Below are positions 8,977-18,029 of a stretch of DNA of 64,000 bases, piece by piece. Position 1 is the stretch's first letter; the number at the start of each line of letters is the position of its first letter. A program made the position numbers and the translations under genes. The notes beneath the pieces were generated by a model. That model was not told the DNA's origin. It did no database searches and saw only the letters and a program-made list of their open reading frames with translations. The DNA comes from Pseudomonas sp. NBRC 111124 (GTDB lineage: Bacteria; Pseudomonadota; Gammaproteobacteria; Pseudomonadales; Pseudomonadaceae): assembly GCF_001320245.1 (NCBI RefSeq), contig NZ_BCBA01000057.1, forward strand, positions 1 through 64,000, written 5' to 3'.

Positions 8977-10656
8977 TCAGATGCTCAGGGCGCACTCCAG
9001 TACCCAGAAGCCAGGCTCCAGGCCGTGCCGGGACAGGTCGCTGGTGTAGAGGGCGCGTTGGTAGTCGAGGCGCACGCGGGTGTTGGGCAGGCTCAGCTCG
9101 ATGCCGGCGGCTGCGCCTGCCAGGCGCTGCGAGGGCTTACCATTGGCTGGCCGGGTCCAGCCGACATCCAGGCCGAGGTAAGGGCGTATTTGCAGGGCCT
9201 GGAACCCGCTGGCCGGCAGCGGTTGGCTGAAGGTATTGCGCCAGGCTGCGCCACTGGCACCGGAGTAGGTGCGCAAGCGAAAGCCGCGGACCGTCGAATC
9301 GTCACTGGTCAGCAATTGCTCTACGGCGGGCAATGCGTCGTCGCTGTACTGCAGGGCCAGTTCGCTCTGCCAGCGCCAAGGGTTGTATGCCGGCCCCTGG
9401 CGCAGATGCAACACGCTGGCGCGGTACTTTCGAAAGTTCGGGCGCAGGCGTTCCACGCCCAGGGGTGAATCATCGGCAGCGAACCAGTCCAGGCCTTGGG
9501 CAACGCCCACATACCCGTTCCATAATCCGCTTTCGAGCCAAAGCAGGTTGATACCCGCTTCGACGCTGGTGAGTGTTGGGCTCTGCTGGGTCACAACGGC
9601 GCCTGCGCTGCGATTGATCAGCTGCTTACGGTCCATCCGTACGCTGGTGCTGAGCATCCCTTGCTGATTGCGCCATAGCACCCGCTCAAGGCTCAGGCCC
9701 TGGTAGCTGCTGCTGCCGCTGCTGGCTTGCCGGCTGTGGGGCAGCGGCGCGTCATAGTTCAGTTCGCTGGCGTTGAGGGCAAAGGTCCAGGGGCCGTAAG
9801 GGACGCTGTAGTACAGCGTGATACCTCGGCTCTGACCGGGGGCATGTAAGACGCTGGTGAGCACTGAAACGCGCAGGTCGTCATTCAGCCCCAGCGGGCT
9901 GTCCAGGCCAAGGCTCAGGTTCAGGCGGTGGCGGCCGGTCAGCTCGTTGCCGCGGTTGTCCAGGCGGCTGTCCAGGTGCCAACGTGAGCCGACCTTGCGG
10001 GGCTGCACCAGTACCCGGGTTCCGCCCTGTAATTCGCCAGGCAGCAAATCCATGCCCAGGTCATAGGCACGCAAGCGGTTGAGCTGGTCCAACCCCTGTT
10101 CCAGATCGGGCAGGTGCAGTGGCTGCCCCAGCACATTTGGAAAGGCGCCGCGCAGGGACAGCGGCAGCTCAGGGTCGGCGAGTTCGATCGATTCGACAAA
10201 CCCTTCGACGATGACAATTTCCAGCGGTGCATCATCTTGCGGCTGCTGGCGTAGGTAGGGGCGACTGGTTGGATAGCCTGCCTGGATGTAACGCGCGGTG
10301 ATGGCCTTGAGCAGTTGATTGATCTCGCCGACGCCCATGCAGGGCCGTACCCGATCGCGCAGTGTGGGTTCCAGGGCCTGGTCCGACAGTTGCTGGTTGC
10401 CGACAACGCGCACGCCGGTCACCTTCCAGCAGTGGCTGTCGACCGCCGTTGCAGCGTGTTGCGGATGATCTTCCGGTGAGGGCAGCTGCCGCCAGCGCAT
10501 GAGGCGTTGCTGCTGTTCGATATGCCGTTGAGACTGCTGTTGGTCGCGCAATTGCAGGCTGGCGGGGTCATCAGCGCGAGCCGTTGGGGCGAGCAGCAGC
10601 ACAGGCAGGCAGCAGATCAGCAGACTGCTGGCAATATGGTGCATTTGGCATGGCAT
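8977..10656 (-). CDS. Two-partner secretion outer-membrane transporter (TpsB, ShlB/FhaC/HecB family)
   Basis: TpsB proteins are 16-stranded outer-membrane barrels with two periplasmic POTRA domains that recognise the TPS domain of their TpsA partner and export it. The protein has a signal peptide ending near TARADD, a Q/R-rich helix, POTRA-like sequence (VTGVRVVGNQ..L and IVIVEGFVESIEL) and a long barrel region. The barrel contains the conserved VRGF loop motif around residue 455. I place the start at the ATG at 10656 because a GAGGG motif lies 7 bases upstream. An in-frame TTG 15 bases earlier would overlap that motif. The length of 559 residues is normal for the family. tpsA follows 28 bases downstream. 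Confidence 0.92.
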   Translation of the reverse strand: MPCQMHHIASSLLICCLPVLLLAPTARADDPASLQLRDQQQSQRHIEQQQRLMRWRQLPSPEDHPQHAATAVDSHCWKVTGVRVVGNQQLSDQALEPTLRDRVRPCMGVGEINQLLKAITARYIQAGYPTSRPYLRQQPQDDAPLEIVIVEGFVESIELADPELPLSLRGAFPNVLGQPLHLPDLEQGLDQLNRLRAYDLGMDLLPGELQGGTRVLVQPRKVGSRWHLDSRLDNRGNELTGRHRLNLSLGLDSPLGLNDDLRVSVLTSVLHAPGQSRGITLYYSVPYGPWTFALNASELNYDAPLPHSRQASSGSSSYQGLSLERVLWRNQQGMLSTSVRMDRKQLINRSAGAVVTQQSPTLTSVEAGINLLWLESGLWNGYVGVAQGLDWFAADDSPLGVERLRPNFRKYRASVLHLRQGPAYNPWRWQSELALQYSDDALPAVEQLLTSDDSTVRGFRLRTYSGASGAAWRNTFSQPLPASGFQALQIRPYLGLDVGWTRPANGKPSQRLAGAAAGIELSLPNTRVRLDYQRALYTSDLSRHGLEPGFWVLECALSI

Positions 10657-10676
10657 GGAACACCCTCGCAAGTGAC

Positions 10677-10691
10677 GTACGCATTACGTAC
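10677..10691. promoter_or_regulatory. Short inverted repeat upstream of tpsB
   Basis: The half-sites GTACG and CGTAC are separated by CATTA, about 20 bases upstream of the tpsB start codon. The position fits an operator or the core of a promoter for tpsBA. The repeat is short and could be chance. No regulator is identified. Confidence 0.25.
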
Positions 10692-10786
10692 TCATTTGCG
10701 TGGATGCTAAGAATTCATGCCTTCGGTTGGATGCAGTCCCCGGCCACTGGATGACGTAGGGAAGGTGTGCGTTGGAAGTATGAAAG

Positions 10787-10815
10787 GTCCTACAAGCTCA
10801 ATCTGCTTGTAGGAC
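10787..10815 (-). terminator. Hairpin after the L,D-transpeptidase gene
   Basis: A perfect 11-base-pair stem (GTCCTACAAGC with its complement) and a 7-base loop begin 2 bases after the transpeptidase stop codon. On the minus strand it is followed by CTTTC, a weak T-tract. It probably acts as a terminator or 3'-end stabiliser for the gene. Confidence 0.5.
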
Positions 10816-10817
10816 TA

Positions 10818-11372
10818 TCAGGGACGAATTTCGATCATGGTGCCATCGCGGACCAGTTCCCACACTTCCTGCATGTCGCGATTACGCATGGCGATGCAGC
10901 CATCGGTCCAGTCGAGGGTCTGGAAGTACCACTCGGGGTAGTCATCGTTGATCGGCGTACCATGGATCATGATCATGCTGCCGGCACTCCAGCCTTCGCG
11001 GGTAGCACGGGCGGCGTCGGTGATGTTCGGGTAGGTGATGTGCATCGCCAGGTTGAAACGGTCGCTTTCCTTGCGCCAGTCCAGCCAGTACAGCCCTTCC
11101 GGCGTCTTCTTGTCGCCTTCGCGTTCCTTGGCGCCCTTGGGCTGCTTGCCCAGGGAGATGCGGTAGGTCTTCAGCGGCTCGCCACGGCTGATCAGCTGCA
11201 GACGCCGCTCGGACTTGATCACCAGCACCTTGTCGATCAGCGGCTGCATGGCCGCCTGGGATTGCGACGGGGCCGGCGCGGGCGCTTGCGGCTTGCGAAT
11301 GATGACTTCGGTGAAGGCCGCCTGGGACACCGTGGTAACGCAAAGGCAGAAAAGGGCGAACAACCAACGCAT
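10818..11372 (-). CDS. L,D-transpeptidase family protein (YkuD domain)
   Basis: YkuD-domain enzymes act in the periplasm on peptidoglycan tetrapeptides, forming 3-3 cross-links or attaching proteins. The 184-residue protein has a signal peptide (cleavage near SQAAF), a short Pro/Ala-rich linker at about 28-36 and a YkuD domain. The catalytic signature is present as His137 in IHGT and Cys159 in TDGCIAMRN, with Asp157 where many members have His. The motif KKTPEGLYWL near 88-97 is also typical. The gene starts 18 bases after the stop of the upstream Nudix gene on the same strand, so the two may be cotranscribed. The exact substrate cannot be told from sequence. Confidence 0.88.
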   Translation of the reverse strand: MRWLFALFCLCVTTVSQAAFTEVIIRKPQAPAPAPSQSQAAMQPLIDKVLVIKSERRLQLISRGEPLKTYRISLGKQPKGAKEREGDKKTPEGLYWLDWRKESDRFNLAMHITYPNITDAARATREGWSAGSMIMIHGTPINDDYPEWYFQTLDWTDGCIAMRNRDMQEVWELVRDGTMIEIRP

Positions 11373-11390
11373 GAAGCAGTACCTGCAAGC

Positions 11391-11942
11391 TTAAGTGGTG
11401 GGCGATACGTTCATCGGCGGCAGGTATTCATGGCCTATCGGGTAGTGCTGCCTGATGCGGTCGCGATAATAGCATTCTAGTGTGCGAGTGACGGTGCGGA
11501 AAGCCAGCTCGCCCCACGGGACTTCGTGTTCCTCGAACAATTGCACCTCCAGGCTTTCGATACCGACAGCGAAATCCAGGTCGGCCAGCTCGGCACGGAA
11601 GAACACATGCACCTGGTTGATGTGCGGCAGGTCGAACAGTTGGTACAGGGCCATGTCCCCGACCCGGGCGCAGGCTTCCTCGACGGTTTCGCGACGGGCG
11701 GCCTGGTCGAGGGTTTCGCCGTTTTCCATGAAGCCCGCCGGTAGCGTCCAGAAGCCACGGCGCGGCTCGATGGCGCGGCGGCACAGCAGCACCTGGCTGC
11801 CCCAGGTGGGCAGCACCCCGGCGACGATGTTGGGGTTCTGGTAGTGGATGGTCTGGCAATACTCACAGACGAACCGCAGGCGGCTGTCGCCCTCGGGGAT
11901 CCTTTGAATGACCGGCTGGCCGCATGCGCTGCAGAATTTCAT
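11391..11942 (-). CDS. Nudix hydrolase with N-terminal zinc ribbon
   Basis: This 183-residue protein combines an N-terminal zinc ribbon (Cys4, Cys7, Cys26, Cys29) with a Nudix pyrophosphohydrolase domain. The Nudix box runs from Gly70 through Glu76, Arg84-Glu85 and Glu88-Glu89, and ends EEACARV rather than the usual EExGU, so the last glycine is Cys. The substrate is unknown; ADP-ribose- or nucleotide-type compounds are typical. The start at 11942 is chosen because the zinc ribbon begins at once there. An upstream in-frame ATG would add 33 residues that overlap the divergent promoter region. The gene is divergent from a second Nudix gene. Confidence 0.85.
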   Translation of the reverse strand: MKFCSACGQPVIQRIPEGDSRLRFVCEYCQTIHYQNPNIVAGVLPTWGSQVLLCRRAIEPRRGFWTLPAGFMENGETLDQAARRETVEEACARVGDMALYQLFDLPHINQVHVFFRAELADLDFAVGIESLEVQLFEEHEVPWGELAFRTVTRTLECYYRDRIRQHYPIGHEYLPPMNVSPTT

Positions 11943-12068
11943 GCTTTTCTTCCCTATGGACCGGGTTATCTTGGCGCGCCAGGCGGTGCTGCCGCAAGCG
12001 TGCGGGGCTTGGGTGCTTCGCGGCTTTGGTGCATCATGCAAGGCAGGCCTTGGAAACGAGAGTGCGCA

Positions 12069-12668
12069 ATGCTGGACGAGCTACTTCGCCGTATGAGCAA
12101 CCACCAACCCGCTTCACTGGAAACCGACCGACGGTTCCCCGAGGCGGCGGTCCTTTTGCCCATTACCCGCAGCGAAGCGCCCGAGCTGGTTTTGACCTTG
12201 CGTGCCAAGGGGTTGTCGACCCACGGCGGCGAAGTCGCCTTTCCCGGCGGCCGCCGCGACCCGGAAGACCCGGACCTGGTATATACCGCGTTACGTGAAG
12301 CCGAGGAGGAAATCGGCTTGCCGCCTGGCCTGGTGGAGGTGATTGGTCCGCTCAGCCCGCTGATCTCCTTGCACGGCCTGAAAGTGACCCCGTTCGTCGG
12401 CTTGATCCCGGATTTCGTCGAATACCGTGCCAACGATGCGGAAATCGCGGCAGTCTTCAGCGTGCCGCTGGAATTCTTCCGTCAGGACCCGCGTGACCAC
12501 ACCCACCGCATCGATTATCAGGGCCGCAGTTGGTACGTACCCAGCTATCGCTATGGCGAGTACAAGATCTGGGGGCTGTCGGCGATCATGATCGTCGAGC
12601 TGGTCAACCTGTTGTATGACGCCGGTATCAGCCTGCATCAACCCCCTGAGCGCTACATCGAAATCTGA
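12069..12668 (+). CDS. CoA pyrophosphatase-type Nudix hydrolase (NudL-like)
   Basis: The 199-residue protein matches the Nudix subfamily that cleaves coenzyme A and its derivatives to phosphopantetheine and 3',5'-ADP. A CoA-family upstream element reads LRAKGLSTHGGEVAFPGG (about 44-61) and runs straight into the Nudix box, with ALREAEEEIGL at about 74-84. The ATG at 12069 follows GAGTGCGCA, a weak ribosome site. Longer in-frame extensions run back into the divergent Nudix gene and are unlikely. The carbonic anhydrase-like gene follows after 44 bases. Biological role, perhaps CoA turnover, is inferred from family. Confidence 0.85.
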   Translation: MLDELLRRMSNHQPASLETDRRFPEAAVLLPITRSEAPELVLTLRAKGLSTHGGEVAFPGGRRDPEDPDLVYTALREAEEEIGLPPGLVEVIGPLSPLISLHGLKVTPFVGLIPDFVEYRANDAEIAAVFSVPLEFFRQDPRDHTHRIDYQGRSWYVPSYRYGEYKIWGLSAIMIVELVNLLYDAGISLHQPPERYIEI

Positions 12669-12712
12669 GCGGGGCACACCCCGCCGTCTGCGTGAACCTC
12701 TGAGGAGCGAAC

Positions 12713-13237
12713 ATGAAATACCGCCTGGGCGACCATCGGGTCGACTGCCACCCCACCAGTTGGGCCGCACCCACCGCCACGCTGATTGGCAAAGTGCGCC
12801 TGCAGGCCCGTGCCAGCGTATGGTTCGGTGCCGTGCTGCGCGGTGACAACGAACTGATCGACATCGGCGAGGGCAGCAACGTCCAGGACGGTACCGTGAT
12901 GCACACCGACATGGGCTCCCCACTGACCCTGGGCAAGGGCGTGACCATTGGCCACAACGCCATGCTGCATGGCTGCACGGTCGGCGACTACAGCCTGATC
13001 GGCATCAATGCGGTCATCCTCAATGGCGCGCGCATCGGCAAGCACTGCATCATCGGCGCCAACGCGCTGATCCCGGAGGGCAAGGAAATTCCTGATGGCT
13101 CGCTGGTGATGGGCTCGCCGGGCAAGGTAGTGCGCGAGTTGACCGAGCAGCAGATGCGTCTGCTCGAGGCCAGCGCCGCGCACTATGTGCACAATGCCGA
13201 GCGTTATGCGCGGGAGCTGGTGGTCGACGATGAGTGA
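12713..13237 (+). CDS. Gamma-class carbonic anhydrase family protein (YrdA/PaaY-like)
   Basis: This is a 174-residue left-handed beta-helix protein with hexapeptide repeats (I/V/L-G-x-x-x-x) through the central region. Histidines at 64 (TVMHTD) and at 81 and 86 (GHNAMLHG) sit where gamma carbonic anhydrases bind zinc across the trimer interface. Members of this subgroup may be carbonic anhydrases or metal-dependent thioesterase/acyl-CoA-associated proteins, so activity is not certain. A GAGGAG motif precedes the ATG. Its 3' end overlaps the following DUF1289 gene by 8 bases, implying coupled translation. Confidence 0.9.
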   Translation: MKYRLGDHRVDCHPTSWAAPTATLIGKVRLQARASVWFGAVLRGDNELIDIGEGSNVQDGTVMHTDMGSPLTLGKGVTIGHNAMLHGCTVGDYSLIGINAVILNGARIGKHCIIGANALIPEGKEIPDGSLVMGSPGKVVRELTEQQMRLLEASAAHYVHNAERYARELVVDDE

Positions 13238-13433
13238 CGTTGCTGTTGAGCGGCCGGTGGCTTCGCCGTGCGTGAGCATTTGCGCACTGGACGAGCAGGA
13301 TATCTGTACCGGCTGCCAGCGCACTGTGGCTGAAATCGGCCGCTGGGGACGGATGGACAATACCGAGCGTCGGGCGGTGCTGAAGCTTTGCCATGAGCGG
13401 GCAGTGGCTGCAGGGCTGATTATTGGGCACTGA
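13230..13433 (+). CDS. DUF1289 domain protein
   Basis: This is a 67-residue protein with four cysteines in the pattern PCVSIC...ICTGCxRT (Cys14, Cys18, Cys26, Cys29), diagnostic of DUF1289. The cysteines suggest a small metal- or iron-sulfur-binding fold, but no function is established. The start at 13230 lies inside the end of the carbonic anhydrase-like gene (8-base overlap). A longer in-frame open frame upstream would be an out-of-frame overlap with that gene and is rejected. Confidence 0.85.
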   Translation: MSDVAVERPVASPCVSICALDEQDICTGCQRTVAEIGRWGRMDNTERRAVLKLCHERAVAAGLIIGH

Positions 13434-13448
13434 CTGCAAAATCAAGTA

Positions 13449-13471
13449 ATCTGTGCGGCTTGCCCACAGAT
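13449..13471 (+). promoter_or_regulatory. Perfect 7-bp hairpin in the leader of the VUT-family gene
   Basis: ATCTGTG and CACAGAT flank a 9-base loop and end 8 bases before the ATG of the VUT gene, which has no recognisable Shine-Dalgarno sequence. The hairpin could be an operator or translational element. It lacks the C-rich loop and A-rich tail of a preQ1-I riboswitch. Confidence 0.35.
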
Positions 13472-13479
13472 CACTCGCC

Positions 13480-13947
13480 ATGTTCTATCTCATTGCCTAT
13501 ATCAGTAGCGTAGTGCTGATCAACTACGCCTTCTCCAGCGCCCCGCACCTGGACATCATCTGGTCCTGCTGGGGCGGGCTGGTGTTCATCCTGCGCGACA
13601 TGGTGCAGACCCGCTACGGGCACGGCGCGCTGATCGCCATGCTGCTGGCGCTGGTGTTGTCGTACGCCACCTCGGAGCCGGCCATCGCCCTGGCCAGTGC
13701 CACTGCCTTCTTTGTCTCCGAACTGATCGACTGGCTGGTGTTCAGCATCACCCGCCGGCCGTTGCGTGACCGCCTGTGGCTGAGCTCGGCGCTGAGCATT
13801 CCGGTGGACACCTTTATCTTCTTCGGCATGATCGGCGCCCTGACGCCGGCGGTGATCGGCACCGCCATGGCCTCGAAATTCGCCGGTGTCACGGCCGTAT
13901 GGCTGGCCATGGCATTTCGTGCGCGGCGGGCCGCTGTCGCGGGTTGA
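13480..13947 (+). CDS. VUT (DUF165/YhhQ-like) family membrane transporter
   Basis: This hydrophobic 155-residue protein has about five to six membrane segments. It contains the family features RDMVQTRYG (about 39-47), which matches the conserved RDxxQxxxG motif, and SELIDWLVFS (about 80-89). Members such as E. coli YhhQ import queuosine precursors (preQ0/preQ1). The protein is shorter than E. coli YhhQ (about 220 residues) but complete-looking. The start at 13480 is chosen because the family begins almost directly with the first membrane helix. An alternative in-frame start lies 27 bases upstream and would overlap the leader hairpin. Substrate is inferred only from family. Confidence 0.75.
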   Translation: MFYLIAYISSVVLINYAFSSAPHLDIIWSCWGGLVFILRDMVQTRYGHGALIAMLLALVLSYATSEPAIALASATAFFVSELIDWLVFSITRRPLRDRLWLSSALSIPVDTFIFFGMIGALTPAVIGTAMASKFAGVTAVWLAMAFRARRAAVAG

Positions 13948-14024
13948 TGGTGTAGAATACGGGTCCTTTTTCAGCGGGCCGTGCCAAAGCCTGGCGCGGC
14001 CCCGGACGCCTTCGAGGACCTGAA

Positions 14025-15206
14025 ATGACCCGTATCGGAACCCCATTGTCGCCAACCGCGACCCGTGTACTGCTCTGCGGCTGTGGCGAGCTGGGCAAGG
14101 AAGTGGTGATCGAGCTGCAGCGCCTGGGCGTCGAAGTGATCGCCGTCGACCGCTACGCCAATGCCCCGGCGATGCAGGTGGCGCACCGCAGCCACGTGGT
14201 CAACATGCTCGATGGCGTTGCCCTGCGGGCGATCATCGAAGCGGAAAAGCCGCACTACATCGTTCCGGAAATCGAAGCCATCGCCACCGCCACGCTGGTC
14301 GAGCTGGAGAACGAGGGTTTCACCGTGGTGCCGACCGCCCGCGCCACCCAGCTGACCATGAACCGCGAAGGCATCCGCCGCCTGGCCGCCGAAGAGCTGG
14401 ACCTGCCGACTTCGCCGTACCACTTCGCCGACACTTATGAGGACTACGCCAAGGCCGTGGCCGATGTCGGTTACCCGTGCGTGGTCAAGCCGGTGATGAG
14501 CTCCTCGGGCAAGGGCCAGAGCCTGCTGCGCAGCGATGCCGACCTGCAGAAGTCATGGGACTATGCCCAGGAAGGTGGCCGTGCCGGCAAGGGCCGGGTG
14601 ATCATCGAGGGCTTTATCGACTTCGAATACGAAATCACCCTGCTGACCGTGCGCCACGTGGGCGGCACCACCTTCCTCGAGCCGGTTGGCCACCGTCAGG
14701 AGAAGGGCGACTATCAAGAGTCCTGGCAGCCACAGGCCATGAGCGCGAAAGCCCTGGCCGAGTCGCAGCGGGTGGCGAAGGCAGTCACCGATGCGCTGGG
14801 TGGGCGTGGCCTGTTCGGCGTGGAACTGTTCGTCAAGGGCGACCAGGTGTGGTTCAGCGAAGTCTCGCCGCGCCCACACGACACTGGCCTGGTGACCCTG
14901 ATTTCCCAGGATCTGTCGCAGTTCGCCCTGCACGCCCGTGCCATCCTCGGCCTGCCGATTCCGGTGGTGCGCCAGTTCGGGCCATCGGCTTCGGCGGTGA
15001 TCCTGCCGGAAGGCCAGTCGCAGCAGACCAGCTTCGCCAACCTGGGTGCTGCCCTGAGCGAGCCGGACACGGCCATTCGCCTGTTTGGCAAGCCGGAAAT
15101 CAACGGCACTCGCCGTATGGGCGTGTGCCTGGCGCGGGATGAGTCGGTCGAAGCGGCGCGGGCCAAGGCGACCCGTGCTTCGCAGGCGGTCAAGGTCGAG
15201 TTCTGA
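14025..15206 (+). CDS. purT: Formate-dependent phosphoribosylglycinamide formyltransferase (GAR transformylase 2)
   Basis: PurT uses formate and ATP to formylate GAR to FGAR, the folate-independent route at step 3 of purine synthesis. The 393-residue length is normal. An N-terminal Rossmann-like domain (LLCGCGELGKE at about 17-27) is followed by an ATP-grasp domain with VVKPVMSSSGKGQS near 155 and the metal-binding ELFVKGDQVWFSEVSPRPHDTG near 268-289. The ATG follows a GAGGACCTG stretch. A GC-rich bidirectional hairpin separates it from the convergent transporter gene. Its product is the substrate of PurL, encoded at the start of the window. Confidence 0.97.
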   Translation: MTRIGTPLSPTATRVLLCGCGELGKEVVIELQRLGVEVIAVDRYANAPAMQVAHRSHVVNMLDGVALRAIIEAEKPHYIVPEIEAIATATLVELENEGFTVVPTARATQLTMNREGIRRLAAEELDLPTSPYHFADTYEDYAKAVADVGYPCVVKPVMSSSGKGQSLLRSDADLQKSWDYAQEGGRAGKGRVIIEGFIDFEYEITLLTVRHVGGTTFLEPVGHRQEKGDYQESWQPQAMSAKALAESQRVAKAVTDALGGRGLFGVELFVKGDQVWFSEVSPRPHDTGLVTLISQDLSQFALHARAILGLPIPVVRQFGPSASAVILPEGQSQQTSFANLGAALSEPDTAIRLFGKPEINGTRRMGVCLARDESVEAARAKATRASQAVKVEF

Positions 15207-15212
15207 TACGAC

Positions 15213-15233
15213 TGGGGCCGCAAAGCGGCCCCA
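15213..15233. terminator. Bidirectional terminator-like hairpin between purT and the MHS transporter
   Basis: TGGGGCCGC and GCGGCCCCA form a perfect 9-base-pair stem with an AAA loop in the 32-base space between two convergent genes. The flanking T-tracts are poor, but the location supports shared termination. Confidence 0.6.
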
Positions 15234-15238
15234 ATTGC

Positions 15239-16540
15239 TTACAGCTCGGTATTACGGGTTTCCTTCAGGCACAGCACGGCAATCAGGCTGATCACAGCCG
15301 CCGCCGACACATAGCCACCCACCCAGCTCAACCCACCCATGCTCACCAGCTTCTGGGCAAAGAACGGCGCCGCCGAAGCCCCGACGATGCCACCCAGGTT
15401 ATATGCCGCCGAAGCGCCGGTATACCGCACGTGGGTCGGGAACAGCTCAGGCAGCAGCGCCCCCATCGGCGCAAAGGTCACCCCCATCAAGAACAGCTCG
15501 ATGGCCAGGAACAGCGCCACACCGGTGGTCGAACCTGAGGTCAGCAGTGGTTCCATGGTAAAGCCCGAAGCCACCGCCAGCAGCCCGCCGACGATCAGCA
15601 CCGGCTTGCGCCCGTAACGGTCGCTCAGCCAGGCCGACAACGGTGTGGCCAGGGCCATGAACACCACGGCGAAGCACAGCAGGCCGAGGAAGGTTTCGCG
15701 GCTGTAGCCCAGCGTGGTCACGCCGTAGCTCAGCGAGAACACCGTCGAGATATAGAACAGCGCATAGCACACCACCATGGCGGCTGCGCCCAGCAGGGTT
15801 GGCATCCAGTATTTGCTGAACAGGTCGACTACCGGCATTTTCACCCGTTCGTGGCGGGCGACTGCCTTGGCGAACACTGGGCTTTCTTCAAGCTTCAGGC
15901 GCACATACAGCCCCACCATCACCAGCGCGGCACTGAGCAGGAACGGGATGCGCCAGCCCCAGTCACGGAACTGTTCGTCACTGAGCAGCATGGCCAGGGC
16001 CAGGAACAGGCCGTTGGCCGCAAGGAAGCCGATCGAAGGGCCAAGTTGCGGGAACATGCCGAACCAGGCGCGCTTGCCCTCGGGTGCGTTCTCGGTGGCC
16101 AGCAGCGCTGCACCGCCCCATTCACCGCCCAGGCCCAGGCCTTGGCCGAAACGCAGCAGGCAGAGCAGGATCGGCGCCCACACGCCGATGCTGTCATAGC
16201 CCGGTAGCACGCCGATCAGCGTGGTCGACACGCCCATCAGCAACAGCGAGGCGACCAGTGTCGATTTGCGCCCGATGCGGTCACCGAAATGACCGAACAG
16301 TGCCGAGCCCAGCGGGCGGGCAAGGAAGGCGATGCCGAAGGTGATGAACGCGGCGAGCATCTGCGCGGTGCCCGACCCGGACGGGAAGAACACCGGGCCG
16401 ATCACCAGCGCGGCGGCGGTGGCGTAGACGTAGAAATCGTAGAACTCGATGGCGGTGCCGATGAAGCTGGCGGTGGCGACCCGCGCTGGCGAGTTGACCG
16501 GCGCGGCAGGCGCTTCGGTGTAGGTGCTGCTGGTTGTCAT
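15239..16540 (-). CDS. MFS transporter, metabolite:H+ symporter (MHS) type
   Basis: This 433-residue inner-membrane protein has about 12 helices and resembles the MHS branch of the major facilitator superfamily (ProP/ShiA/KgtP relatives). Typical elements are IGTAIEFYDFYVYATAAA at the first helix, FGHFGDRIGRKS in the first cytoplasmic loop and LSDRYGRKPVL in the second half. The substrate is not predictable; carboxylates or osmolytes are usual. The start at 16540 follows GGGACCTACTTA. An earlier in-frame ATG would add 44 non-membrane residues and is unlikely. The 274-base G-rich space upstream should hold its promoter, but I see no convincing -10/-35 pair. Confidence 0.85.
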   Translation of the reverse strand: MTTSSTYTEAPAAPVNSPARVATASFIGTAIEFYDFYVYATAAALVIGPVFFPSGSGTAQMLAAFITFGIAFLARPLGSALFGHFGDRIGRKSTLVASLLLMGVSTTLIGVLPGYDSIGVWAPILLCLLRFGQGLGLGGEWGGAALLATENAPEGKRAWFGMFPQLGPSIGFLAANGLFLALAMLLSDEQFRDWGWRIPFLLSAALVMVGLYVRLKLEESPVFAKAVARHERVKMPVVDLFSKYWMPTLLGAAAMVVCYALFYISTVFSLSYGVTTLGYSRETFLGLLCFAVVFMALATPLSAWLSDRYGRKPVLIVGGLLAVASGFTMEPLLTSGSTTGVALFLAIELFLMGVTFAPMGALLPELFPTHVRYTGASAAYNLGGIVGASAAPFFAQKLVSMGGLSWVGGYVSAAAVISLIAVLCLKETRNTEL

Positions 16541-16798
16541 TAAGTAGGTCCCTAACAGTCTGGTCCGCTCCATGGCGTTTGTCCGAGGCGTGTGCGTGGT
16601 ACGAAGGCAGGCACAGCGTTGCGGACACCGGAGCGTATTGTTGTTGTGTTCGCGCGACTGACGATAGCCCAAGGGGGGTAGGGGCGTGGGCGGGCACTGT
16701 TCGGGGTGTTGAAGCAGGACCGCGGGGCGTGTCAGTGGAGCGGACTGGCCGTGTGGCGCCGGGTGCGGGTAGCAGGCGGGACGGCGGGGCTGGGTAAG

Positions 16799-16814
16799 CG
16801 TGACCCGAGTATAG

Positions 16815-16827
<13 letters not shown>
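16799..16827 (-). terminator. Hairpin overlapping the stop codon of the CorC-like gene
   Basis: CGTGACCCGA and TCGGGTCACG form a perfect 10-base-pair stem with a 9-base loop that contains the TAG stop codon. It probably serves as a 3'-end structure for the CorC/CcsA-like operon. The T-tract is absent, so intrinsic termination is uncertain. Confidence 0.45.
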
Positions 16828-18020
<1,193 letters not shown>

Positions 18021-18029
18021 GGGCGACCG

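Noticed and set aside
13434..13479. preQ1-I riboswitch ahead of the VUT gene
   Set aside because: A hairpin is present but the conserved loop cytosines and the A-rich 3' tail that pairs in the pseudoknot are missing.
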